Below, piece after piece: positions 11,079 to 18,569 of a DNA stretch of 64,000 bases (positions are counted from its first letter, which is position 1; every line of letters begins with the position of its first letter). A program made the position numbers and the translations under genes. The notes under the pieces were generated by a model, which was given only the letters and a program-made list of their open reading frames with translations, was not told where the DNA came from and did not search any database. The stretch is from CAYWRZ01 sp964460845. GTDB taxonomy: Bacteria; Bacteroidota; Bacteroidia; Flavobacteriales_D; UBA2798. The stretch spans positions 62,001 to 126,000 of the forward strand of contig CAYWRZ010000005.1 in assembly GCA_964460845.1 (NCBI GenBank), in the 5' to 3' direction.

Positions 11079-11675
11079 TTATCGTTTAAGCGTGGGAAGG
11101 GCCTTGAGCGCTTCGGCCGTTACAGCCAGTTGCACAATGCCCAGTCCGAAAATTTTGTCTTCGTAACGGAATATTTTGTCCACCCGGTTACCCGAAGGCG
11201 AAGCCTCAAAACCCAATGCAAAATCGAGCGTAGGCGCCAGGTTGTAATTGCGGGAAAAAAGAAACAGCACACAAGGCAGCTCCTGCCCGTCTTCCAGCAG
11301 TTTCAGATCATTTTTCAGGGAGAAAGAAAAATACGGTATCCGCGCCATGCCCTCGGCTTCAGTCGCAGTGCGGTAACTCAACACATTACCACCGTTTTTC
11401 AGTTGAATCCGGAAATTGAAGTATTGCAGTCCTTCGTATTCTTTGCGAGCCGCTTCCAGCGCTTCGCCCGAAGCGTTAATTCCCTGTTCCTGCAGCACCA
11501 CATAATCGAGCGGCTTATACTGTACCCTAAATACCAGCTCTCCGAATTCTTTCTGCACCGACAAGCCCTTATCCGGATTTTCCACCCATTCTACGTAGGC
11601 ATTCGGTTCCAGACTTCCCGGTCCACAGGCCGAAAGCAAAACCACCAAACAAGTGTATAAAAGACCGTTTTTCAA
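11079..11675 (-). CDS. Predicted lipoprotein of the giant-protein operon (198 aa)
   Basis: The reading frame is open further upstream, but the sensible start is the TTG at 11675. It overlaps the stop of the preceding gene as TTGA and gives a textbook lipoprotein signal: a charged start, a hydrophobic LLYTCLVVLLSA core and the lipobox LLSAC, with the Cys followed by GPG. The mature part (about 180 residues) is of mixed alpha/beta character with no motif I recognise. A long hydrophilic segment (ASGEALEAARKEYEGLQYF) precedes sheet-like stretches. It is placed directly before the 2219-residue giant protein, six bases apart, so a role as an outer-membrane or periplasmic lipoprotein partner of that protein is a reasonable guess. 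Function unknown. Confidence 0.78.
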   Translation of the reverse strand: MKNGLLYTCLVVLLSACGPGSLEPNAYVEWVENPDKGLSVQKEFGELVFRVQYKPLDYVVLQEQGINASGEALEAARKEYEGLQYFNFRIQLKNGGNVLSYRTATEAEGMARIPYFSFSLKNDLKLLEDGQELPCVLFLFSRNYNLAPTLDFALGFEASPSGNRVDKIFRYEDKIFGLGIVQLAVTAEALKALPTLKR

Positions 11676-12205
11676 TTCGTCTTTCCTTTGTAACGTTCGT
11701 TTACGTACTGTTTTAGCGCTTCGGTAATGTTCACCGCTTCGTCGGCATACATCAGCGAACCGTCGGCATTGGCGCCAAAGATGAAGGTATAGCCATGCGC
11801 TTTGCCGTAATCTTGCACGTATTGGTTGAGCTGCGTCCAAACCTGACTGTAATAGCTGTTGGCCAGCTCCTGCGTTTCCTGCTCGGCACGTTCGCGGTAC
11901 AGCATATACGATTGCTGCAGTTGGCGAAAACGGTTCAGCTTTACCGGATCATTGCCCTGCTCCTGCTCTACTTCGGCCGAAAGCACCCGCAATTGAATTT
12001 CGAGGCTGTCGAGCGTTTGTTTTTTGGCACTTTTGGCCTGCGTAAGCCTGGCGTCGAGCTCTTTCATCAGTTCAAAAGACTCGTAAAGTGCGATGTTATC
12101 TACATAAGCCAAACGCTGTTTTTTACCACAGCACCAGCAAACAGCCAGCGCTATCAAGGCGCCCAGCGCCACAAAAGCCAAAGGCAATACTACTTTTTTA
12201 CGCAT
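11672..12205 (-). CDS. OmpH/Skp-like membrane-anchored periplasmic chaperone-like protein
   Basis: A 177-residue protein. Residues 5-24 are a single hydrophobic segment (LPLAFVALGALIALAVCW) without an obvious cleavage site, so it is probably an N-terminal membrane anchor. The motif LAYVDNIALYESFELMKELD is the OmpH/Skp signature start (strand then helix). It is followed by a long charged coiled coil (about residues 50-120) and a C-terminal strand YTFIFGANADGSLMYADEAV, typical of this family. Skp homologues are periplasmic chaperones of outer-membrane proteins. Standard Skp genes sit beside bamA; this copy sits inside an operon of exported giant proteins, which suggests a dedicated chaperone. 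The stop overlaps the next start (TTGA). Confidence 0.85.
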   Translation of the reverse strand: MRKKVVLPLAFVALGALIALAVCWCCGKKQRLAYVDNIALYESFELMKELDARLTQAKSAKKQTLDSLEIQLRVLSAEVEQEQGNDPVKLNRFRQLQQSYMLYRERAEQETQELANSYYSQVWTQLNQYVQDYGKAHGYTFIFGANADGSLMYADEAVNITEALKQYVNERYKGKTN

Positions 12206-12220
12206 ACTACTTTCAAGAAA

Positions 12221-13912
12221 TTAATTGGTTTTAAACACGCGCAGGTAAAATTTTTCCGCTTTCTGCCCGATCACTTCCAACAGGTAATAGCCCGAAGGAA
12301 GATCGAGCCCCGAAGTACCGAGCTCCAGCGTCAGAAAATTGTCGCCGTAAGCCACATCAAGCGCATAATCTTCCTGCGTTTGGACGGTATTGTCGGCCAA
12401 ATTGTAAAGGTTGTACCGAAGCTTTCCGTCGAGCTCTTTATACTCTTCGCGGTAGTAGAAAAAGAGTCGTTCCGTACAACGGTAGGTGCCGCCGTCGGGG
12501 CGACGGGTCAATGTAGCGTATTGCGAAGGCACCTTAAAGGTCAGCTCCAGCTTCGGGCGCTTAGCAGTTTGTGTAGGCTCGTCGCTCGAATAAAAATTAA
12601 GACGTTTTGTGGTACTACCTGAATAACTGTTTTCGACCGACAGCAAATAACCGAAATTATCAGTCGGATTATTCAGATAATGCTGCACAAAACTCTGCAC
12701 ATCCACCATATAATTTTGATTTACAGCACTCACAGCAGATAATGCAACCCGATTGATAGCAGTCGAGGGAGGAGCCGTAGCATACGTTACACAGGGTTCA
12801 CACCAGGTAGAAGTAACCCGTTCCAGGAAAGATTCTGTACCGATACTATGGTTGGAACCATAGAGATGCAGGTTGGCGGTTTTAAGTAAGGTTTCGGGCG
12901 GCAAACCGAAAAAGTTAAAGCGGAGCAGCGCAGCACCAAAGGTATTGGGTAGTATTAAACCTATACGATAAGTGGTAAAGGAGGTATCATTTCCATAATT
13001 GGTAAACTCAACCATTTCATTAAAAAAAAATTCGGTCCTCAGATTCGCATCCATACCATAATCAGGATCAGGCTGTATCTCGACTGTCATTTCGCCCTGG
13101 TACGAAGGAATAATCACATACGCGTAATACACGGTGCTATTGGCATCCGTAATTTTCAGCTTGTAAAGTCCGGCCGCATGTCCCGTAATATCTTTGGTAG
13201 TAGCCACAAGGGTATTCGAAGTATTACGCCATTCGTAGGAGAAGGGTGCTCTGCCTCCGCTTACCGTCAGTGAAGCCCCGCCGTCGGTAGCCGAAAGCGT
13301 TGCCGCAGGAGCAGTCACTACATCCAAACTTATCGGATCGTACCAGGTCACTACCAGCATCGGCCGCTTGTAGGCCAACGTCTCTTCCCTTGAAAAATAA
13401 CGTACATTATCGCCCGAACTTTCGTTTTGCATTTGCAGTACCCAGCCGTAATTGTTAAGACAAACCATTTCCGGCAAATGACTCAACACATTAATGCTCA
13501 CTTGGGCCTCATAAAGCCCTCCCGGCACACTTATTTGCCCTGTAGTGGTAAAACTGGGCTGCGAATTCCAGGTGACATAGGGTTCGTCCCAGTTAGAGGT
13601 AACCTTACGCAGGTATTGCGACTCGCCGTTGAATCCCATTTCACGAACAATCACTAAGGTAGCTGCAGTAATTTTGGCATCTTTCGGAATCTGAGAAAGG
13701 TCGAATTGCAGCAGGGTTCGTGTAATGCCACTCCCAAAAAGCCCGGCAGCTACTATCAGCGGATTATTGGATCCGTAGTTGGTGGTGGCGTTGCTGCTTC
13801 GCACGTAGCTGTCTTTAATTGCCGCCAGGGTATCGCGATGTTGTGCGCGAGCCGAAAAAAAGAGCAGCAGAAAACTCAGGCAACAGAGAATTGTCTTGCC
13901 GTTTATACGCAT
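12221..13912 (-). CDS. Exported protein with two DNRLRE domains (563 aa)
   Basis: A signal peptide is clear (TILCCLSFLLLFFSARAQ, residues 8-24). Residues of about 28-190 form a DNRLRE module: the start DTLAAIKDSYVRSSNATTNY, then RTLLQFDLSQIPKDAKI and a strand-rich remainder. A second, more divergent module lies at about 290-455 (ALLRFNFFGLPPETLLKTAN). Between them residues 205-270 resemble the short sheet repeats of Bacteroidota adhesins (GGRAPFSYEWRNTSN ... AGLYKLKITDANS). The C terminus (about 460-563) is a sheet-rich domain that could serve as a surface anchor. DNRLRE domains occur in secreted, often polysaccharide-related or extracellular-matrix proteins. It lies 13 bases after the small exported gene and 15 before the OmpH-like gene, in the same operon. 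Confidence 0.85.
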   Translation of the reverse strand: MRINGKTILCCLSFLLLFFSARAQHRDTLAAIKDSYVRSSNATTNYGSNNPLIVAAGLFGSGITRTLLQFDLSQIPKDAKITAATLVIVREMGFNGESQYLRKVTSNWDEPYVTWNSQPSFTTTGQISVPGGLYEAQVSINVLSHLPEMVCLNNYGWVLQMQNESSGDNVRYFSREETLAYKRPMLVVTWYDPISLDVVTAPAATLSATDGGASLTVSGGRAPFSYEWRNTSNTLVATTKDITGHAAGLYKLKITDANSTVYYAYVIIPSYQGEMTVEIQPDPDYGMDANLRTEFFFNEMVEFTNYGNDTSFTTYRIGLILPNTFGAALLRFNFFGLPPETLLKTANLHLYGSNHSIGTESFLERVTSTWCEPCVTYATAPPSTAINRVALSAVSAVNQNYMVDVQSFVQHYLNNPTDNFGYLLSVENSYSGSTTKRLNFYSSDEPTQTAKRPKLELTFKVPSQYATLTRRPDGGTYRCTERLFFYYREEYKELDGKLRYNLYNLADNTVQTQEDYALDVAYGDNFLTLELGTSGLDLPSGYYLLEVIGQKAEKFYLRVFKTN

Positions 13913-13925
13913 GGCCGTTTAAAAT

Positions 13926-14330
13926 TTAATATTGCTTGAGAAAACGGTGTATTTCTTCCCTTTGGAAATCGAGCAGCTTCACCTGGTAATAATAGCGGTT
14001 ATCGACATACAGGTCGCCTATCGTAATGCGCACTTCGTATGCCTCTCGCTCGTAAGCCATTCCCGCAGGAAGTCCCGTAGTCTGATCAAACACGTATTCC
14101 TGCGAAAACTTATCGCCTCCGTCGGGCGTACTGCCGATTTTAAGCTCAATCACTCCGATATTAATCGTATCGGCCAAAGAAACTTTCCAAACGACCCGGT
14201 AAAGACTGTCGGTTCCGTCGGCCCTTTGTACCGAAGGCTGACCCTCAAGTTGAATACCGCTAACGACAGATTGAGAATACGCAGTCACCTGCATACCACA
14301 TAAGAGCATGACAAACAAAAGAATACGCAT
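13926..14330 (-). CDS. Small exported protein at the head of the giant-protein operon (134 aa)
   Basis: The frame is open up to 14387, but the ATG at 14330 places a signal peptide right at the N terminus (MRILLFVMLLCGMQVTAYSQ). The mature 115 residues are sheet-rich and look like one fibronectin-III-like or Ig-like domain (SLYRVVWKVSLADTINIGVI ... EVRITIGDLYVDNRYYYQVK). No specific family is recognised. It is the first gene of the minus-strand run, and no exact TAnnTTTG element was found upstream of it. Confidence 0.72.
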   Translation of the reverse strand: MRILLFVMLLCGMQVTAYSQSVVSGIQLEGQPSVQRADGTDSLYRVVWKVSLADTINIGVIELKIGSTPDGGDKFSQEYVFDQTTGLPAGMAYEREAYEVRITIGDLYVDNRYYYQVKLLDFQREEIHRFLKQY

Positions 14331-14452
14331 AATAGGGAGAACTTTGATTTCGGAGCTTGCAGTGTTAAGGCGCGCAAGATAGATCAAATTCGAGAGCGTG
14401 AAAAAAATTGTGGATAAAAAGAGAAATTTATCGGGTTAGCCCCTCAAAAAAA

Positions 14453-15094
14453 CTAAATACTGTTTCCCTTTACAAGCCCTTTTACAAGTATTTCGACCCA
14501 TTTTTTCTGCCGATCGGTAATGAGCTTCACGTCTTCTTCGGAAGGAATCAGCGGATTTACCCGGTTGGCCTGCCCGAGCACTACCAAACGCATACCGTGT
14601 AGCGAATCGAGAATCAGCTCGGCAGTAAGACGCGGATCCCGAATGGTAAACTCTCCCCGCTCACAACCGGCATTCAGCATGCGCAGAATAATTTTGAGCT
14701 CACGTTCGCGCCCTTTCAGAAGCATCTTTTTAATCGCCGGATTATTGAGCAGCCCTGCCGAAGAAGGTGTAAAATCCCACAAATTGCGGTTTTCTATAAA
14801 AAAGTGATACCGCAAATCGATATAATGCCACAAAGCACGCTGCATATCGGTATAACTTTCGAGCACTTTTTCGGACAATTCGATATGTTCCAGAAAAACC
14901 CGACGCATCACCGCAAGAAACAGTTCCGTTTTCTCGGGGAAATAATAATACAGCAGCGGCTTGGAAATTTTGAGATCTGCCGCTATCTCGCTCATCGTGG
15001 TCTTGCTCATTCCAAAATGAGAAAACCGCTTATAAGCGGCCTCAATGATGCTCTCTCTTTTCTGATCTTTCTGATCAACGGGGTTCTCTTCCAT
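14453..15094 (-). CDS. TetR-family transcriptional regulator (left member of the divergent pair)
   Basis: A 213-residue TetR/AcrR-type repressor. The N-terminal helix-turn-helix is canonical: RESIIEAAYKRFSHFGMSKT, then TMSEIAADLKISKPLLYYYF. The C-terminal ligand-binding/dimerisation domain is divergent, as usual. The start at 15094 is chosen over two upstream ATGs because an exact minus-strand TAnnTTTG element (TATTTTTG, 15113-15106) lies 11 bases before it; starts further upstream would precede transcription. It is transcribed away from a second TetR gene and the RND efflux operon. Its targets could be that operon, itself or the giant-protein operon immediately downstream of it (123 bases away). 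The ligand is unknown. Confidence 0.9.
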   Translation of the reverse strand: MEENPVDQKDQKRESIIEAAYKRFSHFGMSKTTMSEIAADLKISKPLLYYYFPEKTELFLAVMRRVFLEHIELSEKVLESYTDMQRALWHYIDLRYHFFIENRNLWDFTPSSAGLLNNPAIKKMLLKGRERELKIILRMLNAGCERGEFTIRDPRLTAELILDSLHGMRLVVLGQANRVNPLIPSEEDVKLITDRQKKWVEILVKGLVKGNSI

Positions 15095-15105
15095 AGGCTT
15101 AAGGG

Positions 15106-15113
15106 CAAAAATA
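15106..15113 (-). promoter_or_regulatory. Bacteroidota -7 element for the left tetR
   Basis: Minus-strand TATTTTTG is an exact match to TAnnTTTG, 11 bases before the ATG at 15094, which predicts a very short leader. No convincing -33 TTG was fixed. Confidence 0.5.
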
Positions 15114-15242
15114 ACCATTTCTTCCGAAGAGAAAAGCACGCCCTTACCGCTATTCGTTCATTCACCTCATTTTAAAAGGTATTGATTTTCAATTTTTTAA
15201 TAAAAAAAGAGGTCGTTTTGTAAAAGATATTGAAAGTCTTTT

Positions 15243-15250
15243 TAATTTTG
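15243..15250 (+). promoter_or_regulatory. Bacteroidota -7 element for the right tetR
   Basis: TAATTTTG is an exact TAnnTTTG match. A TTTTG at 15216-15220 lies 22 bases upstream and could serve as the -33 element. It overlaps the left arm of the inverted repeat at 15247-15273. Confidence 0.55.
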
Positions 15251-15273
15251 ACCAAAATATTCAAAAAGTCAAA
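15247..15273. promoter_or_regulatory. Candidate TetR operator: inverted repeat TTTGAC-N15-GTCAAA
   Basis: Perfect 6-base arms (15247-15252 and 15268-15273) have centres 21 bases apart, about two helical turns. They overlap the -7 element and the predicted transcription start of the right tetR. This is the expected geometry for autorepression by a TetR dimer pair. Which of the two TetR proteins binds is not known. Confidence 0.5.
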
Positions 15274-15292
15274 TGTTCAGTTGTTCAGGAAA

Positions 15293-15916
15293 ATGACTGC
15301 TGCGGATCGTTCACAGGAAAAAAAAGAAGCTATTCTCGCCCGAGCCATCGAGCGGTTCAGCCATTATGGTTTCCATAAAACGACCATGCAGGAAATCGCA
15401 GACGACCTTGGCCTGTCCAAAGCGCTGCTCTATTACTATTTTCCGGGAAAGGATGAGCTGATAGCCGAAGTGGTTCGCCGTATCATCGCCTTATTTGAAG
15501 AAGAATTCGAACAATTTTTCAAAAAAGAAAAAAACGTCCGGAAAAACTTCTACCGCCTGCTGGAAAAACGGAGAGAATATGTACAGAAATATTTCCATAT
15601 CGGTATCGAAGACCAGCCGCTCGTACCCGCCTTTTCGCCGGTGCTTTTCGAGCTGATTTCGGAACTTTGGAGAAATGAAGAAGCCCTCTTCGCTCGCGTG
15701 CTCGAAAAAGGTGTGCAGCACGGACAGTTTGAGCTCGACAATATTCCCGAAACGGCAGCCCTGCTCCATGCCGCCATCAACGGACTTATCATTTCGGAAA
15801 GAAGCCAAAAGGCCATCGATATAGAAGAACGACGCAGCAAAGCGCTGCTCGAACGGCAAAAAAAGCTGGTCGATATTTTTATTGACGGACTCAGCAGCCC
15901 CACTACGCAACCATGA
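15293..15916 (+). CDS. TetR-family transcriptional regulator of the RND efflux operon
   Basis: A 207-residue TetR-type repressor, start ATG at 15293. The frame is open further upstream from 15230, but that lies within the promoter. DNA-binding domain: AILARAIERFSHYGFHKTTM then QEIADDLGLSKALLYYYFPG. It closely resembles the left TetR in this region (both have the ..SKxLLYYYFP recognition helix), so the two probably arose by duplication. It is followed on the same strand by the efflux channel, adaptor and pump, so it is the likely local repressor. A TTTGAC/GTCAAA inverted repeat overlaps its promoter. Confidence 0.9.
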   Translation: MTAADRSQEKKEAILARAIERFSHYGFHKTTMQEIADDLGLSKALLYYYFPGKDELIAEVVRRIIALFEEEFEQFFKKEKNVRKNFYRLLEKRREYVQKYFHIGIEDQPLVPAFSPVLFELISELWRNEEALFARVLEKGVQHGQFELDNIPETAALLHAAINGLIISERSQKAIDIEERRSKALLERQKKLVDIFIDGLSSPTTQP

Positions 15917-16124
15917 AAACTATTATAACTCCTATATCCCTTTTTACACCTGTCTTGTACAATACCGGTCGCACGCCACAGCTTTCCTGCGCGACCCTGA
16001 TCAAGAGGCAGGTTATATTCCGGCCCGACCGTGCAGAAAGCCATGTGCCGCAAAGAACAGTGTCGAAGCCGGAATATGCCTGCCCTTTTTCCATGCCATC
16101 CCAAATTCCAACCTATTCTATTTT

Positions 16125-17486
16125 ATGCGTATCATGAAACGAACAATTGTCCTTGCGATGCTGCTGCTCGTGTCGTACGGAATCAGGGCACAATCACAGG
16201 AGCTGACGCTGAAAGACTGCCTGAAGCTGGCTATCGACAACAACCAGAACTTACAGGCGGCACGGCTTGACATGCAAGCGGGCGAATACCAGGTAAAAGA
16301 GGTCAAAGGCCAGGCTTTACCACAGGTAACCGGCTCGGCGCGGTACACCAATAACGTGATCAAGCCTATCATCGTGCTTCCCGGCGAGTTTATCGGCTTG
16401 CCTCCCGGCGAAATAGCCACCATCGAAGCCGGTACCACGCACAACGTGGCCATGATGGCCGATGCCACCCAGCAGGTGTTCAACGCCGCGCTGTTTCAGG
16501 GCATCAAAGCCGCTAAAAAAAGCACCAGCTTCTATTCGCTCAAATACCAAATGGCCGAAGAAGAAGTGATCAGCAATGTAGCCGGCGCTTATTACCAGGT
16601 ACAGGTAACCCTCGAAAAGCTGAACCTGATCGATATAAACATTGCCAGCACCGAAAAGCTCATCGCCATTATGGAGGTAAACTACCGCAACGGTCTGCTG
16701 AAAAAAATCGACCTCGACCGGCTCAAGGTAAGCCTCACCAACCTGCGTACCCAACGCGACGAGGTGCTGAACGCTATCGCCATGCAGCAAAATCAGCTCA
16801 AATACCTGATGGGAGTGCCCATCGAAACAGCGCTCACGGTAAAACCCATTGAGGCCAATTCGCTCGAAGTGAACAGCTCGCTCGAAAATTACGATACGCT
16901 CAACCTGAATAACCAGCGGCAGTATCAACTGCTCAAAACGCAGGAAGAACTGCTCGAAATTGAACGCAGCTCGCTGGTAGCCGAATTTTATCCTTCCTTA
17001 TCCCTGTTTGCGCAATATTCTTATAATGGTGTATCGAACCGCTTCGACCTGCTCGACCGCAAAGGCAGCAGTACCTGGTACGATATGGGTTATGTCGGAC
17101 TCGCGCTTCGGGTTCCCATTTTCAGCGGACTTTCCAAGCACTATAAAGTAAAACAATCTGACGTGAAGCTGCTCAAAGCCAAAGAAGAACTGAAAGCTGC
17201 CGCTATCGGCATCCGCATGAACCACGATAACGCGGTAGCCAAGCTGCAAAACAGCCTCAACACTATCCGCGCACAGGAAGACAATGTAAAACTCGCGCTC
17301 GAAATTTACGAAGTGACACAGTCTAATTACCAGGAAGGACTGGCCTCACTGACCGACCTGCTCAACGCCGAATCGTCGTGGCGCGAAGCGCAGAACAATT
17401 ACAACGAAGCCCTGCTCCGCTACAAGCTTGCCGAGCTCGAACTCATTAAAAACAAAGGAAACATTAAATCGCTCTTAAACGCCTAA
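16125..17486 (+). CDS. TolC-family outer-membrane efflux channel
   Basis: About 453 residues. The start at 16125 (or the ATG nine bases later) puts a signal peptide first (TIVLAMLLLVSYGIRAQ); the frame is open upstream to 15882, but that is intergenic. The mature start SQELTLKDCLKLAIDNNQNL is the typical first helix of outer-membrane efflux proteins. Two internally related halves with long helices follow (for example ILKxRY-type helices near EVNYRNGLLKKIDLDRLKVS and SNYQEGLASLTDLLNAESSW). It forms the trimeric channel that lets substrates exit through the outer membrane. It ends 3 bases before the adaptor gene, the expected order for a tripartite pump operon in this phylum. Confidence 0.93.
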   Translation: MRIMKRTIVLAMLLLVSYGIRAQSQELTLKDCLKLAIDNNQNLQAARLDMQAGEYQVKEVKGQALPQVTGSARYTNNVIKPIIVLPGEFIGLPPGEIATIEAGTTHNVAMMADATQQVFNAALFQGIKAAKKSTSFYSLKYQMAEEEVISNVAGAYYQVQVTLEKLNLIDINIASTEKLIAIMEVNYRNGLLKKIDLDRLKVSLTNLRTQRDEVLNAIAMQQNQLKYLMGVPIETALTVKPIEANSLEVNSSLENYDTLNLNNQRQYQLLKTQEELLEIERSSLVAEFYPSLSLFAQYSYNGVSNRFDLLDRKGSSTWYDMGYVGLALRVPIFSGLSKHYKVKQSDVKLLKAKEELKAAAIGIRMNHDNAVAKLQNSLNTIRAQEDNVKLALEIYEVTQSNYQEGLASLTDLLNAESSWREAQNNYNEALLRYKLAELELIKNKGNIKSLLNA

Positions 17487-17489
17487 GCC

Positions 17490-18566
17490 ATGAAATTCAA
17501 GTGGAGAACCCTTATCCTTACACTGCTCGCTATAGGAGCGGCGGTGCTGATTGGTACCGTATTGCAATCCAATAAAAAAGCCAACGAAGAAAAAATCAAG
17601 CTGGTACAGGACACCGATACCGACGTGCCCGTAACCACCGCCAAAGCGGTGCTCTCTCCGATTGAGCTCGATTTTACCGCTTCCGGTAACTTCGAAGCGC
17701 TGCACGATCTGAGCTTTCTTTCGGAAGCTTCAGGGCGCATCACCGAATTGCTGGTGGACGAAGGCGACCGCGTGACCAAAGGACAAACCCTGTTACGCAT
17801 AGACGATGAGCTGCTACGTGCCGAAGCCGAAGCCGCTAAAGCCAACTACGATAAAATGGTGTCGGATCGCAACCGGCTGAATAACGCTTTCGAAAACGGA
17901 GGCATCACCCGCCAGCAGCTCGACGACATCAACCTCGGGGTTACCAGCGCCGAAGCCCGTCTTATTGCCGCCAACCGCAAGCTGCGCGACAGTCAGGTAA
18001 AATCGCCCATCAGCGGTATCATCAACAAGCGCTATGTAGAAGTAGGTACTTACCTAAGTGTCGCCAATAAGCTGTTCGATATTATCGACGTTTCGACCCT
18101 CAAGCTCCGTATCTCGGTGCCCGAAGCACAAGTGGTACACCTGCGCGAAAAAGATACGCTGACGGTGACCTGTCCGGCATTGCCCGGCGTAAAGCTGACC
18201 GGAGCCATTTCTTTCATCGGACAAAAAGCCGACAACACGCTTAATTTCCCGGTAGAGCTTCGCATTCAAAATTCTGCGCAGTCGCCTGTAAAAGCGGGAA
18301 TGTACGGCACCGTATGGTTCCGTTTTGACAACAGCGGCGAAGGACTCCTTATCCCACGCAGCGCCTTTGTAGGTAGTGTGAGCAACGGTAAAATTTTTGT
18401 GCTCGAAGGCGAAGAGGTGAAATCGCGCACCGTGGTTCCCGGCCGTATTACCGGCGAAAATGTAGAAGTAGTATCCGGTCTGAATGCGGGTGAAACCGTA
18501 GTTACCAGCGGACAAATCAACCTGAGCGAAGGCACTCGTGTAAGCGTGCAGGAAAAACAAAAGTAA
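17490..18566 (+). CDS. RND efflux periplasmic adaptor (membrane fusion protein)
   Basis: 358 residues. Residues 5-25 are a membrane anchor or signal segment (RTLILTLLAIGAAVLIGTVL). A barrel-sandwich hybrid domain follows: SEASGRITELLVDEGDRVTK in the first half and DSQVKSPISGIINKRYVEVG in the second, separated by a short alpha-hairpin. A beta-barrel and membrane-proximal domain follow (GLNAGETVVTSGQINLSEGT). This is the HlyD/AcrA-type adaptor that links the inner-membrane pump to the TolC-like channel. It sits between those two genes with 3-base spacers. Confidence 0.94.
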   Translation: MKFKWRTLILTLLAIGAAVLIGTVLQSNKKANEEKIKLVQDTDTDVPVTTAKAVLSPIELDFTASGNFEALHDLSFLSEASGRITELLVDEGDRVTKGQTLLRIDDELLRAEAEAAKANYDKMVSDRNRLNNAFENGGITRQQLDDINLGVTSAEARLIAANRKLRDSQVKSPISGIINKRYVEVGTYLSVANKLFDIIDVSTLKLRISVPEAQVVHLREKDTLTVTCPALPGVKLTGAISFIGQKADNTLNFPVELRIQNSAQSPVKAGMYGTVWFRFDNSGEGLLIPRSAFVGSVSNGKIFVLEGEEVKSRTVVPGRITGENVEVVSGLNAGETVVTSGQINLSEGTRVSVQEKQK

Positions 18567-18569
18567 GTT

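Noticed and set aside
15181..15193. ATTGA-TTT-TCAAT palindrome between the TetR genes
   Set aside because: Very AT-rich and short; such palindromes are expected by chance. The TTTGAC/GTCAAA repeat is the better operator candidate.
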